Position numbers and translations under genes: made by a program
Source of the DNA: Hexactinellida sp. DTS-2022
Taxonomy: Eukaryota > Porifera > Hexactinellida
Direction: 5' to 3'
Length of the DNA stretch: 64,000 bases
NCBI GenBank assembly: GCA_028753945.1
Contig: JAPNXP010000007.1
Span: 1,860,001-1,924,000 of the forward strand
The notes under the pieces: model-generated
What the model was told of the DNA's origin: nothing
Databases searched by the model: none
What the model saw: only the letters and a program-made list of their open reading frames with translations
Part shown: positions 24,135-36,904 of the stretch, one piece after another
How positions within the stretch are numbered: position 1 is the first letter of the stretch
How the letters are laid out: each line of letters starts with the position of its first letter

Positions 24135-24488
24135 TATATACTATTAAAACACAAACCTGCGTGTATATGTGTGTATAATTGATTGTATGTTCCGAGTTGA
24201 TTGAAGAAATTGGACGGATTCCAAATTAGATTTTTGGCATATAGAGCAAGTTGAGGATTGGACGGATTCATTGTCACATTTTGAGGATCATGAAAAATCA
24301 CTTACTGCCATAATTCAAGCCTCTAAGATAAATATGCTAACTCATTATTGCATGATGACGTGTTCACTAATTTTCACATCGTTAAATTTACTATTTAGGC
24401 CTATTTACGCATTATAATCATTGTTATAAGTACATAAATGTGTGGTTATGTTCTGCCGCGAAGCGACATTGCAAGCAATGCACGCTAG
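24135..24488 (+). mobile_element. Helitron-like non-autonomous element (about 354 bp)
   Basis: It begins near TATACTATTAAAACACAAAC with a GT-rich stretch, a common Helitron 5' style. It ends with the hairpin CATTGCAAGCAATG, then CACG and CTAG (24485-24488), and then T. The last 200 bp match the element ending at 10132. The 5' border is approximate because the usual TC start is not clear. Confidence 0.65.
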
Positions 24489-24825
24489 TTAATTAATAAA
24501 CATGAACTCTAAATATATCTGCAAACTTTATCAAGTTTTCACCCTAATTAGGAACTTTACATCAAAACATAAGAGCGAGTACATTTATCACACCTCTGCT
24601 AATACCTCAATAATCCAGTTACTGAAGTACATCAGTGAAAAGAAATTGTAGTATCATTCTCAAGCTCTTCATACATTATACTGTTTCTGTTCTATTTTCA
24701 TGCAACAAGTTTCATTCAACAAAGTTGGTCGTCATTTCAAGCTCAACATACATGATTCAACAGTATTTTTCATGGAGAATTAATCACACGATGCAACTTT
24801 ATATGTTGATCTTGATTGCGACATA
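24489..24825. other. Non-coding spacer
   Basis: No gene is recognised; a weak open frame is not supported. Confidence 0.45.
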
Positions 24826-25007
24826 TAGTAGAACCTCATTGGTACAATCAGCGACATACAGAAGAACCTCATTAGTACGAACAGCAATCAATTGCGTTTG
24901 CCTTATATGGAATTTGTGTCAACAAATGTTATTTGTATCGAAAATGCTTTTAAGGGAACTGTAATAGAGTTCGTATTAATCGTGTTCGTACCAATGAGGT
25001 TCTAATG
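24826..25007. mobile_element. pogo-like MITE (about 182 bp)
   Basis: The arms GTAGAACCTCATTGGTAC and GTACCAATGAGGTTCTAATG are inverted and bordered by TA. The left arm is duplicated (second copy near 24857). The interior is AT-rich. Confidence 0.7.
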
Positions 25008-25474
25008 TATATTGAATTTGTGCTACAAAGTGACTAATGAGAATGTTTAGAAGAGAAATATAATGGAGACTGTGTTCAGTTGGACACCAGATTTTTCCAT
25101 GAATTTACGACTATACATTTTGCTAGATACACATTTAAAGTATTGTATTTTGTGGTAAGTAGTATTCATTAATATAGTATAGTGGTAATTTTAATGATGT
25201 ATTCATTCTATCAAAATAGGCGATGTAATACTTAAACACAATGTTGTGCGAAACCTTTCCAGATAAAATATCGATGCATGTTACAGAAACGTGTCCAGAA
25301 GATCCAAAGGTTACTATTATTACAGGAATTTGGAAGCGCAGTAAATGTGATATATTTGGACTAACCAATAAGTCAGTCATCAAGCAGCCAACAATATCGT
25401 TGGACAACCACTTAGAAATTTCGAGCCATGACAAACTGAAAGTATTGGTCGCGATGGTAACTGTCTATTCCGCT

Positions 25475-25645
25475 CAGGGTTCTATCTACTGGGGGGGGGG
25501 GAGGAAGCTTCCCCTAAACACTTCAGCTTCCCCCCCCCCCAATCAAAAATCTCATAAAATGTACTATTAATGACCAGGGTTCTATCTACTGGGGGGGTGG
25601 ATGCTTCCCCCCCCCCCCAAATAAAACATCCTAGATAAAACCCTG
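25475..25645. mobile_element. CAGGGTTCTATCTACT MITE with 5-bp TSD (171 bp)
   Basis: The left tip CAGGGTTCTATCTACT and right tip AGATAAAACCCTG are bordered by CCGCT on both sides (25470-25474, 25646-25650). A second copy of the left tip begins at 25575, so it is partly duplicated or self-inserted. Long G and C runs lie inside. Confidence 0.75.
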
Positions 25646-25852
25646 CCGCTGTATCTCTGAAATACTCAATGGTGACCAAATCAACTACCAAAAACTTCGC
25701 TCGATGATATCACGGTATATCGCAAGTGAAGGAACAACAAAACTTGATCAAATTATAAATCCAAGCCAACAACAGCATCCACTACTTGCTAACTGAAAAA
25801 GCTATCATCTTTGAAGGGATATGAATTTTTCATAGAAATTGTGTGCTTCAGC

Positions 25853-26003
25853 CAGTGGCGGCGCTAGCCAGCCGCCACTGGTGGGGCACAATTGCGTCAC
25901 AGGTGGGGCACTGACTAATAAACTGGGGCACACTTAAATTCAGGTGGGGCACAGGCCCGGCCGGCCGGCCGGCCCCACCTGCCCCACTCTCACGCCGCCT
26001 CTG
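25853..26003. mobile_element. hAT MITE, CAGTGGCGGCG family (151 bp)
   Basis: It begins CAGTGGCGGCGCTAGC and ends GCCGCCTCTG with an exact duplication GCTTCAGC (25845-25852, 26004-26011). The interior is GTGGGGCACA words and a GGCC tetranucleotide run. Same family as 10603-10762, in opposite orientation. Confidence 0.94.
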
Positions 26004-26186
26004 GCTTCAGCAACTCTGGATACAGATATCTACATCGCCAATAATTATTATATACCGCAAGTGTCTTTAACTCTAGAAGTTCGTTGGAGCTTACTCCACA
26101 GTGGGCATTTTCAGGGGTATAAGTGGAAATAGGAAAACTATGCAAGATAGACTGATATGAAGTATTATTGACATATAGGTTATAGG

Positions 26187-27787
26187 GTAGACGGAAATTT
26201 GGTCTCGGAAATTTGGTCTCTTGGAATTTTCGTATCCGGAATTTTTAGACATGAAATTGAACTTAGACATGAAATTGAAGATGGTCATACTCATGCATCA
26301 GATCCCGCACGTATTGTGATGCTCAAAGGGTATAATTATGCAAAAACAAAGCTCTATCGATTCTGAAGAGAGTACTAGAGCTATATTATCCATTGCAATT
26401 GAACAAATGCCCTCATCAAGTGTAGCAAAGCTCCCCAACTTCGACTCTGTTAAAAGAACTATCCGCAATTACAATAAAATTTCTCAAGTTAGTTGTGGTA
26501 ACCCAACATGTGCTGCCGAAATCTTGATCCCCCCCCCAAATACAAAATTACACTTAAACAAGAACCTTTTTTGCTATATGATTCCGGATATGGGGACAAT
26601 AAACGAATGATCGTTTTTTCCACACCGAAATTTCTATCACTTCTCCAACAATCCAACACATGGTACGCTGACGGGACATTTTAAGTAGTTCCTGAATACT
26701 TCTTTCAGTTATACACGATACATGCTGAGAAGGATGGCTATGTTTTTCCCTGTGTATATGCCCTCCTCCCAGATAAAAGAGAATGTATACTTATTACATA
26801 CTTCTTCGAAAACTTCTCGAATTATGCCCAGACTTGAATCCTGCTAATATCATGACCGACTTTGAAAAGGCGGCAATAAAATCTTTCGAAGAACATTTTC
26901 TTGCCGTAACATCAGGATGTTTCTTTCACCTTTGCCAAAATATATATCGAAAGATACAATCTGAAGGATTAACAGGTCAGTATCAGTCAGATATTGAATT
27001 CGGTTTGAGTTTAAGATGCTACCAAGCCTTGCATTTGTTCCGGAACAAGAGGTTGTTAATTGTTTCAATAATATTATGCCAGATTTTCCCGCGTCAGCAC
27101 TGAATATAGCAAAGTACTTCAAAGATACTTACATTGGAAAACTGCTTCCAGATCAAAGTAGGAGACTTCGACAATTCCCAATCAGAATTTGGAATATGTA
27201 TGAAAGGGTGAAAGGAGAACTCGCTCGCACAAATAATGCTGTCGAGGGTTGGCACAATGCCTTCCAAACCAGCATAGCTTGTTCTCACCCAACAACCTCT
27301 AAATTATTTAATGTATTACAGAGAGAGCAGTCCCTTCAGGAAGCAACATTGGTGAAGTGGGAGGCTGGGCAGAGGAAGTTAGCCAGTAAAAATCAATGGA
27401 ACGTATTGCACGTTTCCGAACAATGGTTTCAGATTTCGCAGATCGGGATACCGCCACCTATCTTAAGGGAATAGCACATAACTTTGACTTTTAATATATC
27501 TCTATCATATTTACTCTTAATTATAGTACTATTTACCTACCACATACTAATTAAAAGTTGCAATTAAAAATATTTATGGAATGTTTCGTATATATAAAAG
27601 GGATCCCTAATATATCGACCTGATTTTTTATACAAATAAGTTATCGCTGGGTCCCCGAGCTATTAGGTCCATGAATAAAATCTATTCCGAAGACAAAAAT
27701 TCTGGATACGAAAATTCAGGATACGAAAATTCCAAGAGACCAAAGTTCCGGATACGAAATTTCCTGAGACGAAATTTCCGCCATTCA
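26187..27787 (+). mobile_element. MULE (Mutator-like) transposon (1601 bp)
   Basis: The ends GTAGACGGAAATTTGGTCTC and GAGACGAAATTTCCGCCATT are inverted. GGTTATAGG (9 bp, or 10 with a leading A) is duplicated at 26178-26186 and 27788-27796, the length made by Mutator-like elements. Iterated GAAATTT/GGTCTC and GGATACGAAAATT words fill both ends. It encodes a broken MULE transposase. Confidence 0.93.
26270..27474 (+). pseudogene. MULE transposase, frameshifted and with a nonsense codon
   Basis: It encodes the remains of a Mutator-type transposase. The N-terminal part starts with a zinc-finger tail (GHTHASDPARIVMLKG). All three catalytic regions are visible: WYADGTF (first Asp, about 26661-26681), NPANIMTDFEKAA (second Asp, about 26840-26877) and RTNNAVEGWHNAF (Glu, about 27226-27265). 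A TAA follows immediately after WYADGTF. The frame also shifts near 26330-26340, 26570 and 27020. GCFFHLCQNIYRK after the second Asp fits the MULE C-x-H signature. The upstream FLYWCH or other zinc domain is missing or truncated, so the copy is dead. Confidence 0.88.
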
Positions 27788-27796
27788 GGTTATAGG

Positions 27797-28739
27797 TAGC
27801 TGCAAACCGAATGGAATCATAAAAAATGATATATGTAGTCTCCTAACAGTAGTTTTGTACGATCAATGGTAAATTCATGATTTTTTATATTTTTGGTTAT
27901 ATAACAATCATATATTAATCACCCATGATTATTGATAATACATCTTAAACTTGGGTAAAATAATTGAAATGTTAGTCTTATCCCAAGTATTCTATATCTC
28001 ATTGAATTTATAGAAAGGGCAGATGGACGTTGAGTGTAACTATCGCAGGTGCAATTACTCTTAGGAAACGATAGATAGTTTTAGGTAGCATAGTTGTATA
28101 ATATGGAACATTGCTAGCGCTTAAATTTCTTCCGGATCTCATAAAATTATTTACTGAAATTCAAAAGCATGGATGAATTTCTAACTTGGTATGCTGATTG
28201 ATAGATTTGACATTAAAATATCATAAACTGCTTTGTTATTCAGTATCACTATCAGTTAATGGAAGAAAAAAAACTAAATTAATTAGATAAATAGTGGAGA
28301 AATTCAATTTACATTATATAAATCTTAGAGGGGACAATGATAAATTGAAAAAAATTATTCCGGGGCGGGTTTGGGCGGATGCCAAACTAATATAAATAAT
28401 TTGCTAATATGTTTTAAAAGCATTTAAAAGCATTAGAATATGTGACCACGACCGAGCACCTAATGTTCTTGAACCAAAATGCCAAATAAATTTCCGTCCG
28501 AAATCCATTAATCCTTCATAAGATATTGTAAATTTAGCTTCAATTCCACAATGAAATTGTATTTACAGCAATGACATCAAAAAGTTACAGTCTTGAGTCT
28601 TGATATAAATTACAAATTGATAGTATGAATCATCATATGGGTATAAATCGTGCAAGTTTGATTACGATCTTAATATCACAACAGAATTATAGATAGAAAA
28701 TATATTTAGATCAGTCATTCCAATACATATTATTCGTTA
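27797..28739. other. Non-coding spacer
   Basis: No gene, repeat end or duplication is recognised. Confidence 0.5.
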
Positions 28740-29403
28740 CCCCGATAGTATATGACTTCGAAAATTAGTATTTCTAGGTTTGAAACAATGGTGAATCTGA
28801 AAAAATATTAAAGTTCGTATTCCAAGGATGTTGACAAATAACTCTATTTCCCCTGGTTTGCCCACTGTGTATATACTCAGAGCTACCACCAACCCGACTG
28901 CCACTCTATATATTGCAAAATACTGCAACCACTACGAACCAGTAACTACAATGTTAAACAGTCTTAATTATAACAGATGAAACCCAACTAGTGGAATAAC
29001 TGATACCTTGAGAGAAATATTAGAAAGCGATGGTACAACAAACCTTGTGAGGTCCTCTGCCAGAGGCTATTCAGGCAACGCAATCCATGTAACATATGGT
29101 GAGCACATAATTGAAACGCGACCTGCAGCGACACATCCCCAGTGGCGAAAAATTTCATTAATATCAGGCCACATAATCTTAACTAATTTTTTTCCTCGGG
29201 GACCGCAAACAATATCGAGAAATTTTTCGAAATTTATAACAAAACTATTATGTTGTAGTAATACTAAAGTTGAACTATACTAATTTGAAATTTCTATGCA
29301 AAAGTGCATAAAGGACCCTAGTCAAAAGGTTCTAATTAGTGTGTATATGTGTACAGGCCAGATTAAATTAGTGATGTCTCTCAGACCACACATGATACAA
29401 ATT
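28740..29403 (+). repeat. 664-bp inverted repeat, right arm
   Basis: Reverse complement of 1-663, about 28 kb away, with very few differences. The left border is sharp at CCCGATAGTATATGAC. On the right the match reaches the window edge on the other arm, so the true border is unknown. Confidence 0.8.
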
Positions 29404-29991
29404 TCCATTGGGCTATCAGGTCACGCTTAAGGTAGTTTCAGGCCTCATGCGGCCTGAAAAACCTAGTTTGCGGAACCCTGTTGGCCTAGACAGACAGAAC
29501 ACAAATAACTGATTGGATGCATGAACTTCCTCTCGACCAATTGGATTACTGTCTCAGTATTCTATAATGCACACTTAACATTTGAAGGGCACAAAAGCAT
29601 TCAATTATATTAATTGAATGCTAGCTGCTAATCCATACTGGAACAAGCCTAGAATTTAATTGGCTAAAGGTTTTGACACCTTTTGTGATTGAAGATGTGA
29701 ATATTTTTTTAGATATTGAACTTGTTTGTACATAAAGTATTCCCTACTGCCCTGCCAAATTTCAAGTCTGCAGCTTTTAGCAGTTCTCAATCAATTCTAA
29801 ACAAACACACAAACAAACAAACAAACACAAAAACATTGTGATTTAACATATAAGATAGCCTTTCAAAACTTGAGTAGATCCGTGAATTTATTGAAAAGTT
29901 GAGCAGAATTAGAATTCGGAAAGATCTAGTTCTATATTTGAGTCAGGGTGTGATACAGAGGGTGGGGGGGGGGGGGGGGGGGGGGGGCTGG
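29404..29991. other. Non-coding spacer with a 24-base G run
   Basis: No gene is seen. An ACAAACAA microsatellite is at about 29800-29830, and an uninterrupted run of 24 G lies at 29964-29987, just upstream of the MITE at 30000. Confidence 0.6.
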
Positions 29992-29999
29992 GTTCTCAT

Positions 30000-30790
30000 T
30001 AGAGATGCACCGGATCCTGGACCGGATTTCCCCATTTTTTGTGGATCCGGGATCCGGCCGGTTCCGAGATGAGGTTACCGGATCCACCGGATCCGAATCT
30101 GTATGCGTATCAAGTGTTTAATTGATTCTATTAATCAAAGTAGCCTCTAATTACTTACAAAAAATATTCAATGCTCTACGCCAATTCAAATTTATTTTAA
30201 TTTTATGACGTAATAGGAGACATAAACTATTTAAATATCTTTGATTGACAGTTTGAGGAAAATATGGATAAGAAACTTCGAACTCACGTTTGATCAGGAT
30301 TGCTTAAAAAATTTATTATTTTGAATAGACAATTAGTTACAGTGGAATTCGCTTAGAAACTACTCAGCTTAAAATGTACTATGGGATAATACGCACTATT
30401 CTCTAATATTGATTTTTCCCCCTATCAAATGCATTATACAATATTCGGTTAATACCTAATCGGATAAAAAGTTCCTCGGATAAGACCTACCGATTTTTAT
30501 TCTCTAGTAAATATATCTATTATATTTCGGTTGGTACGTACATAAAAACTGTAAGCTGGACTCAGTAAGTATTTTGATTTAGTGTACGTGACAACTATAA
30601 TACATTAATTTTTATCGTTAGATATGTTAGAGTCTTGTATTCCCTACATCGTGTTCATATCATCTAACAAGTCCGTGGTAGACTGATGGAAAGGCGGATC
30701 CGGATCCGGATCCGGCCGGATTTTCAGATCCAGGATCCGGCGAGATCCGGATCCGGCCGGAACCAAAATAGTGGATCCGGTGCATCTCTA
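30000..30790. mobile_element. hAT MITE, TAGAGATGCACCGG family (791 bp)
   Basis: The tips TAGAGATGCACCGGATCC and GGATCCGGTGCATCTCTA are perfect partners. GTTCTCAT is duplicated exactly (29992-29999, 30791-30798). Both arms are full of GGATCCGG/CCGGCCGG words. A pogo-like tip (CAGTGGAATTCGCTTAG) occurs near 30340 inside the core. Confidence 0.96.
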
Positions 30791-31126
30791 GTTCTCATTC
30801 CAGGAATTGTCTTATTTTGGCCTATTTATACAAGGGAACAGTCTGTTTCTAGGAAATTCTGTATTAAACCCTGTGAATGCCAGTAGAGGTTGAGTATAAT
30901 TGCTTTTCTTTCGGAATTTTCCCATTTTTTTAAAGATCTGACTGATCTATCCACAATTTGTAACATCCTATTCATTGATGATACATTTTCTAGGCCTAAA
31001 TTCAATAATATTTGAGATAATGAGATTATTTGCACTTAATTATTTATATGGTAATACACTCATTATCTCAAAGGTTATTGAATTTAGGCCTAGAAAATGT
31101 ATTATCAATGAATAGGAAGTTATTTA

Positions 31127-31590
31127 TTGCGGATAGATCAGTTCTAACATAGTAAACATAAAATAGATAGTTTTTGAGTTTTGGATCATTTGAAAGAAAT
31201 ATGCATTTCCCTGGCAACCAAGGAATGTGTCAACATTCCATTTATATTTTCGATATATTTCATTCAGCTAGTTATGGACATCCCTATGATCCAATTTTGA
31301 ACATTTATAAAGCGTTTAACTATGTTAAAAGCAGGCAAAAAAACACGATAATTCAACGAAAAATAGCGATTAAGTAATCAAATGGTGTTATATCACAATT
31401 CTAAAGGGTGTTATGTATGCCTTGATATCATGTTCCTAACTTCCTACACAAATATAATGCATTTCTCAGGCCTGTCAATACTAGCTATTGAGATAAAGAT
31501 ATGTTAGCTAATAATCAATGGCCTTTAAGTAATGCATGGTTCGGAGTAGTATTATGGCCTTATATAACGAAGGTCACGGGGGAAAGCACC
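31127..31590 (+). repeat. Interspersed repeat R, copy 2
   Basis: Starts GCGGATAGATCAGT, then carries the CATTTCCCTGGCAACC and GTTAAAAGCAGGC landmarks, and ends ATATAACGAAGGTCACGG. It is followed by a run of 17 C (31607-31623). Same orientation as copy 1. Confidence 0.75.
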
Positions 31591-31753
31591 CCTGAAATAG
31601 TCCCTGCCCCCCCCCCCCCCCCCTCAGATTTATGCCTGGATTTAAAACATTTACTTACCAAATTATATGTGTCCTAGTTTATATAATGTAGTTGTAGGTG
31701 TAAGGAAACGATTTAGTAAATTAATAGAACTATTTCAAATTTGCATTTAAAAT

Positions 31754-32563
31754 TAGGGCTGGACCGGATATCCGGTTCCAATTTGGTATCCAGCCAGTTA
31801 CCGGATATGAACAACTATCCGGCCGGATAACGGTCCCAATTGTATTTGTGTATGAATTAAAGAATAACTATCTCTCCGAATATAAAGTGAATTTCCATAG
31901 TTCTAGGGTCATTAAAACATTCACATCCAGAAATTTACAAAAAGATATTATAAATAAAAATCCTCTTGTAGAAATTCACAACAAGGTGATCATAGTTTTT
32001 TTCAATCTACTAGTTCTGATATTACACATTATCTAAATTCTACTTCGAGAATATCTATGCAAGAGAACCTGTACCAGACACTAGAACGACAGTAGAAAGG
32101 GACAGTTAAGGTTAAGTGGTTCCACAGTGGTGACGTGCTAAATATTTTAGGATTTTTACCACTGATATGTGTATTGGAATCACATTCATCACAAAGTGCT
32201 CTGATTGAATCTTTCTTAGATAGTGAGAAAAATGCAACCTTTCAAGCTAATAGGAAAGCAATGCACAAAAATATATAGGAATAAATATGTTATTGAAAAT
32301 ATCTTATTTACCAAAGGCAAATGCGATTGAAAGTATATTCATATACTGTATCAATTGTGGAATCACATAAATTATTTTAGAAGCCTCCCTAAAAACACAA
32401 GCTTAGTATATGTACAAATTAATCAAGAATAAGGAGAACTTGTTCTTGATGTGATTTTATGGTGTCATTTGTCAAATACATATTTTGCCGGATATCCGGA
32501 TAATTGAGCACCGGATATCCGGATGCGGCCGGAGTAGAGAATCTCTAATCCGGAACAGCTCTA
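31754..32563. mobile_element. hAT MITE, TAGGGCTG family (810 bp)
   Basis: The ends TAGGGCTGGACCGGATATCC and CCGGAACAGCTCTA are bordered by TTTAAAAT on both sides (31746-31753, 32564-32571), an exact 8-bp duplication. It is the inverted relative of 1383-2210. CCGGATAT words are dense at both ends. Confidence 0.94.
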
Positions 32564-33200
32564 TTTAAAATGCGTATATATATATATATACGAGTCCTTA
32601 GGTCTTCGGTCGCTTTGCCAAGGATGAGGCTATGCACCCACGAGTTCACGAAGATTAATAAATTTATGAATGCGAAATTCGTGTTCAATATGCTTGTTTA
32701 ACAATTAGACCTGTTGAAAGATAGCTTCTAGCTTGATTTTTAATTTTAATAAAAATTTTGCCTATTTGTGTAAACAAAAACAACAAATAATCATATAGTA
32801 ATAAATTTGTTAACAATTGCGGATAGATCAGTACTAGCCTAGTTTACATAAAATATATAGTTTTTGAGCTATGGCTCATTTTAGGAATATACATTTCCCT
32901 GGCAACCGAGGAATGTGATAACATTCCATTTATAATTTCGATATATTTCATCTAACTAGTTATGGGCATCATCATGTAGCAATTCGGAACATTTATAACG
33001 CGTCTAACTCTGTTAAAAGCAGGCTAGAAAAACACGATAAAACCCACCAAAATAGCGATTACGATATCAAATGATGACATAGCTCAATTCTGAAGGGTGC
33101 TATGTATACCTTGATAACATGTTCCTATATGGTTATAGAACATTTATGAGGTCTATGACTACTAGTTAATTAGATAACGATAAATAACCTATTTATCAAT

Positions 33201-34225
33201 CAGGGTATTATACAGGATTTTTCTTCAGGAGGGGGGGGGGAGTCTGCTAGTACCAGGACAGGGTTGGGGCCGATTACTTTCAGATGATTACGATTACGAT
33301 TACGATCACGATTTATATTTTTTAAACGATTATGATTACGATTACGATTACGTTCTATAATTTATTTGTGATTACGATTACAATTACAATTACTATAAAC
33401 TTGTTATGATTACAATTATGAAAATAACCCAAAATGTATACTAAATGCGGTCTGGCCAAGTCTGATAAATTCGAATCTAAAAGTACTAACAATAATGAAA
33501 AGTGTCAATTTCACTGTTACAGTATATATTATGATGGAATTCAAATTAATGTGACTGTTATTGAATAAAAGCACTTTCGCAGGTGCAATCCTACGAATTG
33601 ATAATATATCCTTAATTTCAAAGATAATAAGCTATTAATATAGCATGATTACGATTACGATATGATTACACTCTAATAGAAACATCTGATTATGATTACG
33701 ATTAAGATTCAGCGAAATGTGTAATCGATTACAATCGATTACGATTGTAATCGTAATCGGCCCCAACCCTGTACCAGGATCCACTAAATAATTGCTTCGC
33801 CAGCTGGGCGTTTAGGGGACGCTGCTAGCCCCCCAGTAGGGTCCAGGGGCAAGCCCCTGGAAGCCAGATACAATTTATAGTGCAAAGTATTATTGCTAAC
33901 AATGGAGAGCTATTGTTGTAAAATAATCACATAGTATTTGAAGCTGTGGTAACTAATGGAAGATAATTATAGCTTCTGGCACAATTTCATTAATGATTAT
34001 CACTAGTAATGTTTGAATGGTATGTGTAGGGAAGATACAGAACTTTTAACATAAAATATTCTAGCCTAGAGAAGAATACGTCGGTTTGTCTCTTTATAAA
34101 AGGCTAAAAACACCTAATTTTAACTGAAAATAATATCTTAGCAGCATATTTCCAGGGGGGGAATTCAAGCTAGGGGGGGGGGGGGTCCCGGGGGACCCCC
34201 CCCCCCCCCTCTGTATAATGCCCTG
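33201..34225. mobile_element. CAGGGTNTTATACAGG-family element carrying a nested MITE
   Basis: The tips CAGGGTATTATACAGG and TGTATAATGCCCTG are inverted, and TCAAT borders both sides (5 bp). Without the nested MITE and its duplication it is about 504 bp, close to the uninterrupted copy at 4273-4772 (500 bp). Confidence 0.85.
33259..33771. mobile_element. hAT MITE built of GATTAC words (513 bp), nested
   Basis: The tips CAGGGTTGGGGCCGATTAC and GTAATCGGCCCCAACCCTG are perfect partners with an exact duplication TACCAGGA (33251-33258, 33772-33779). The copy at 4273-4772 has a single TACCAGGA at the matching place, proving the insertion. The arms contain iterated GATTACGATTACGATTACG. Confidence 0.97.
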
Positions 34226-34662
34226 TCAATGGTCTTCCTGTAATCCATGGTCCAGTTTCACAAAGTTGGGCATACGCCATATAAACGTAGGTCAAGGTGC
34301 AGTGAATTTAAAGAAATAATAATAATAATAAATAGTTCCTACCGTGAAGTCATAAACCCATAAATCGGTATACGTCTCATTTAATGTTGTCTTGCCATCT
34401 AAAATTATGGGCAAATCGGCTAAAAAAATATATGCCTTTATAACGTAAGAATCCCGGTTTTTCGTTCTAAACCAATAGATCGTTGTCAGGGTATAAAATT
34501 ATACCTACACACGAACACACACACACACCCAGATTATGTCCATATATCAGTGATATAGGGACGTTTTTGTCCTTATATCCAAAAAGTGTCCCTATATCCA
34601 AAGGTTTATGTCCCTATATGGGGGGATATAGGGACAGTTTTGTCTTTATATCGACATCGACA

Positions 34663-34946
<284 letters not shown>

Positions 34947-35964
34947 TAATATATAGAAAGATATGTTAGTTATTAATTTATTAGATGAAATGATTATATA
35001 CTAAATAATCAACTTCCTTCAGAAGCTGTGATTATTCAAACTATTGATGTTTCGTGATTACTCTATTAGTAAGGTAATTTTGTATTGGATTAGTGACATA
35101 ATATTTGAAAAAGAAGTGCGCTCAGTGAGTTCGATCCTAAAAATTGGAGCTGCGCTCGAGCTATAGCACCTAAAATGTATAAGGAGCCCGCTCCATTTAT
35201 TTATAAGGAGTACTCTGATGGAAAATACCATTACGTTATAAACGTTTATTTCGTATTATCCGACTTCGTTATAAGGGGGTTCATTGTATACTGATTGCTA
35301 AATAGCAAAATAGATTTCTAATATGATATTTATACTTGTTCTTTACCAAATAACTAAACTATATATTGACAATTAAATGATGCTAGAGGCTAGCTTACAA
35401 CGGGAATTATTGGTAACAAGTATGCTGGTTTCGAATTTCGCTTTTAATAAATATCTAATATGAATGTTTATTTAGTGTCGTTCTTTACCAAAAATATGCA
35501 CAAAAAATGAAAATTCAAAAAGAACTTAAGAGGCTATATTCCAAAGGGTAATATATGTAAACAAGTATGCTGAACACGAATATAAAGTCGTCGTTGTTAA
35601 CAAAAACAAGTATACAAATCAACCCAGATTCAAAATGAACCTAGAGTAAATTACAAATGTTATATAAGGTATCAAGTATGCTGAGTAGAAATCAAATATT
35701 TTCAAACTTTTAATGAATTTATTTATAGTATTTTGAAAAAAAAGAAATGAAACATTATGGTTGAGATATCTGTCGCGAAGCGACCGAGTCCGAAGGCCTC
35801 GTATTGATGTTTTCACGATTAACTGGTTACCATCCTTAATACATTCCTCTACAAAAATTATTCGTACTCCAAAAGCTCCTTTGGAAATTGTACTATATAA
35901 AGTAAATATTTAGCAGTAATGCAATCACATTGTATGAGATATGTCAATTTTGAATTCATAATCG
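34947..35964. other. Non-coding spacer
   Basis: No gene is seen. A GTCGC-GAA-GCGACCGAG hairpin word is at 35772-35788. Confidence 0.5.
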
Positions 35965-35972
35965 TATTCTAC

Positions 35973-36558
35973 CATAGGTGTCGCTGCAGGGGGGGCGGGG
36001 GGGGGCAGCATAGGTATCGCCCCCCAAAGATTTCGCATACCTGCCAACCTATTTGAGTCATGTCCCTGTACAGGGCTCCAATTTTCCCCTATACAATGGC
36101 CAAAATCCATGTACACCTCCCAAAAATCTCTCGATCGCTGCGCTCGCTCGTCCAAGGAATTACTATTCACTTACATTGCTAAATTAGTACTTGGAAAGGA
36201 GAACACATAATTAGTAATTAAAAATCCCTGTACGCCTGTACTGAACCGCCAAAATGTTTAAATCCCTGTACTGTACAGGGAATTCCAGTAGGTTTGGCAA
36301 GTATGATTTCGTCCCCTCAGCTGGCGTTTCTCTTGAAAATTAGTTGAAACAGTGGAGGATAACAGCTTTTTAATTTGCCAAAAATTTCAAGTTGCATAAA
36401 GCTTTCTCAGTAAATTTACATCTCAGTTATTTATTTACTATTTATGCGTGATTTTTGCGTATTAATTGCAAAATAAAATAAATGTCTTTTAAATGTTCTC
36501 TGGCTGCCCCCCCCCCCCCCCCAGATTTTCAGAAAAATTGGAAAGTTCGACGCCTATG
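35973..36558. mobile_element. hAT-type MITE, CATAGGCGTCG family, second copy (586 bp)
   Basis: The tips CATAGGTGTCG and CGACGCCTATG are inverted partners; the flanks TATTCTAC and TATTATAC match 7 of 8. It is the inverted relative of 18538-19260 with the same internal CTGTACAGGG words and the CGCTGCGCTCGCTCG palindrome. Confidence 0.88.
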
Positions 36559-36566
36559 TATTATAC

Positions 36567-36899
36567 ACATCCAAATTAAGCATCATCAGTGCTGCATCAC
36601 AGCTTTCAACTAAATATTGAATGATTAGTTTGAAATTATGACGTTCCACCATGTTCAACTTTTTCCAATTGCCACCATGGTACAAGATAGAATAAGTTGC
36701 ACATGGTGGCAATAAATGATAATTTTCAACAAAGCTAATAGAAGGGAAGCTTCTGCAATGGATATTTGGATTGCGTAGAATACGAATATGAAATCAAAAT
36801 AGCTATATCCCATATAATATTTTGAATACAATACATATTACTATTATTTATGAGAATTTTTCGGATACAAATACTTTGGAAGCTGGGGGTAAGTTGGCA
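36567..36899. other. Non-coding spacer
   Basis: Only a small inverted GCCACCATG/CATGGTGGC pair near 36670-36714 is visible. Confidence 0.45.
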
Positions 36900-36904
36900 G
36901 GTAT

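Larger units (their letters stand above)
32815..34300 (+). repeat. Interspersed repeat R, copy 3, split by a transposon
   Basis: 32815-33200 matches the left part of repeat R, and 34226-34300 matches the right part (TCAATGGTCTTCCTG resembles TCAATGGCCTTTAAG of copy 2). The gap is exactly the element at 33201-34225, so repeat R is older than that element. Confidence 0.75.

Noticed and set aside
25241..25570. A 109-residue frame on the plus strand
   Set aside because: The opposite strand is also open and the 3' part runs into the MITE at 25475; no family motif is recognised.
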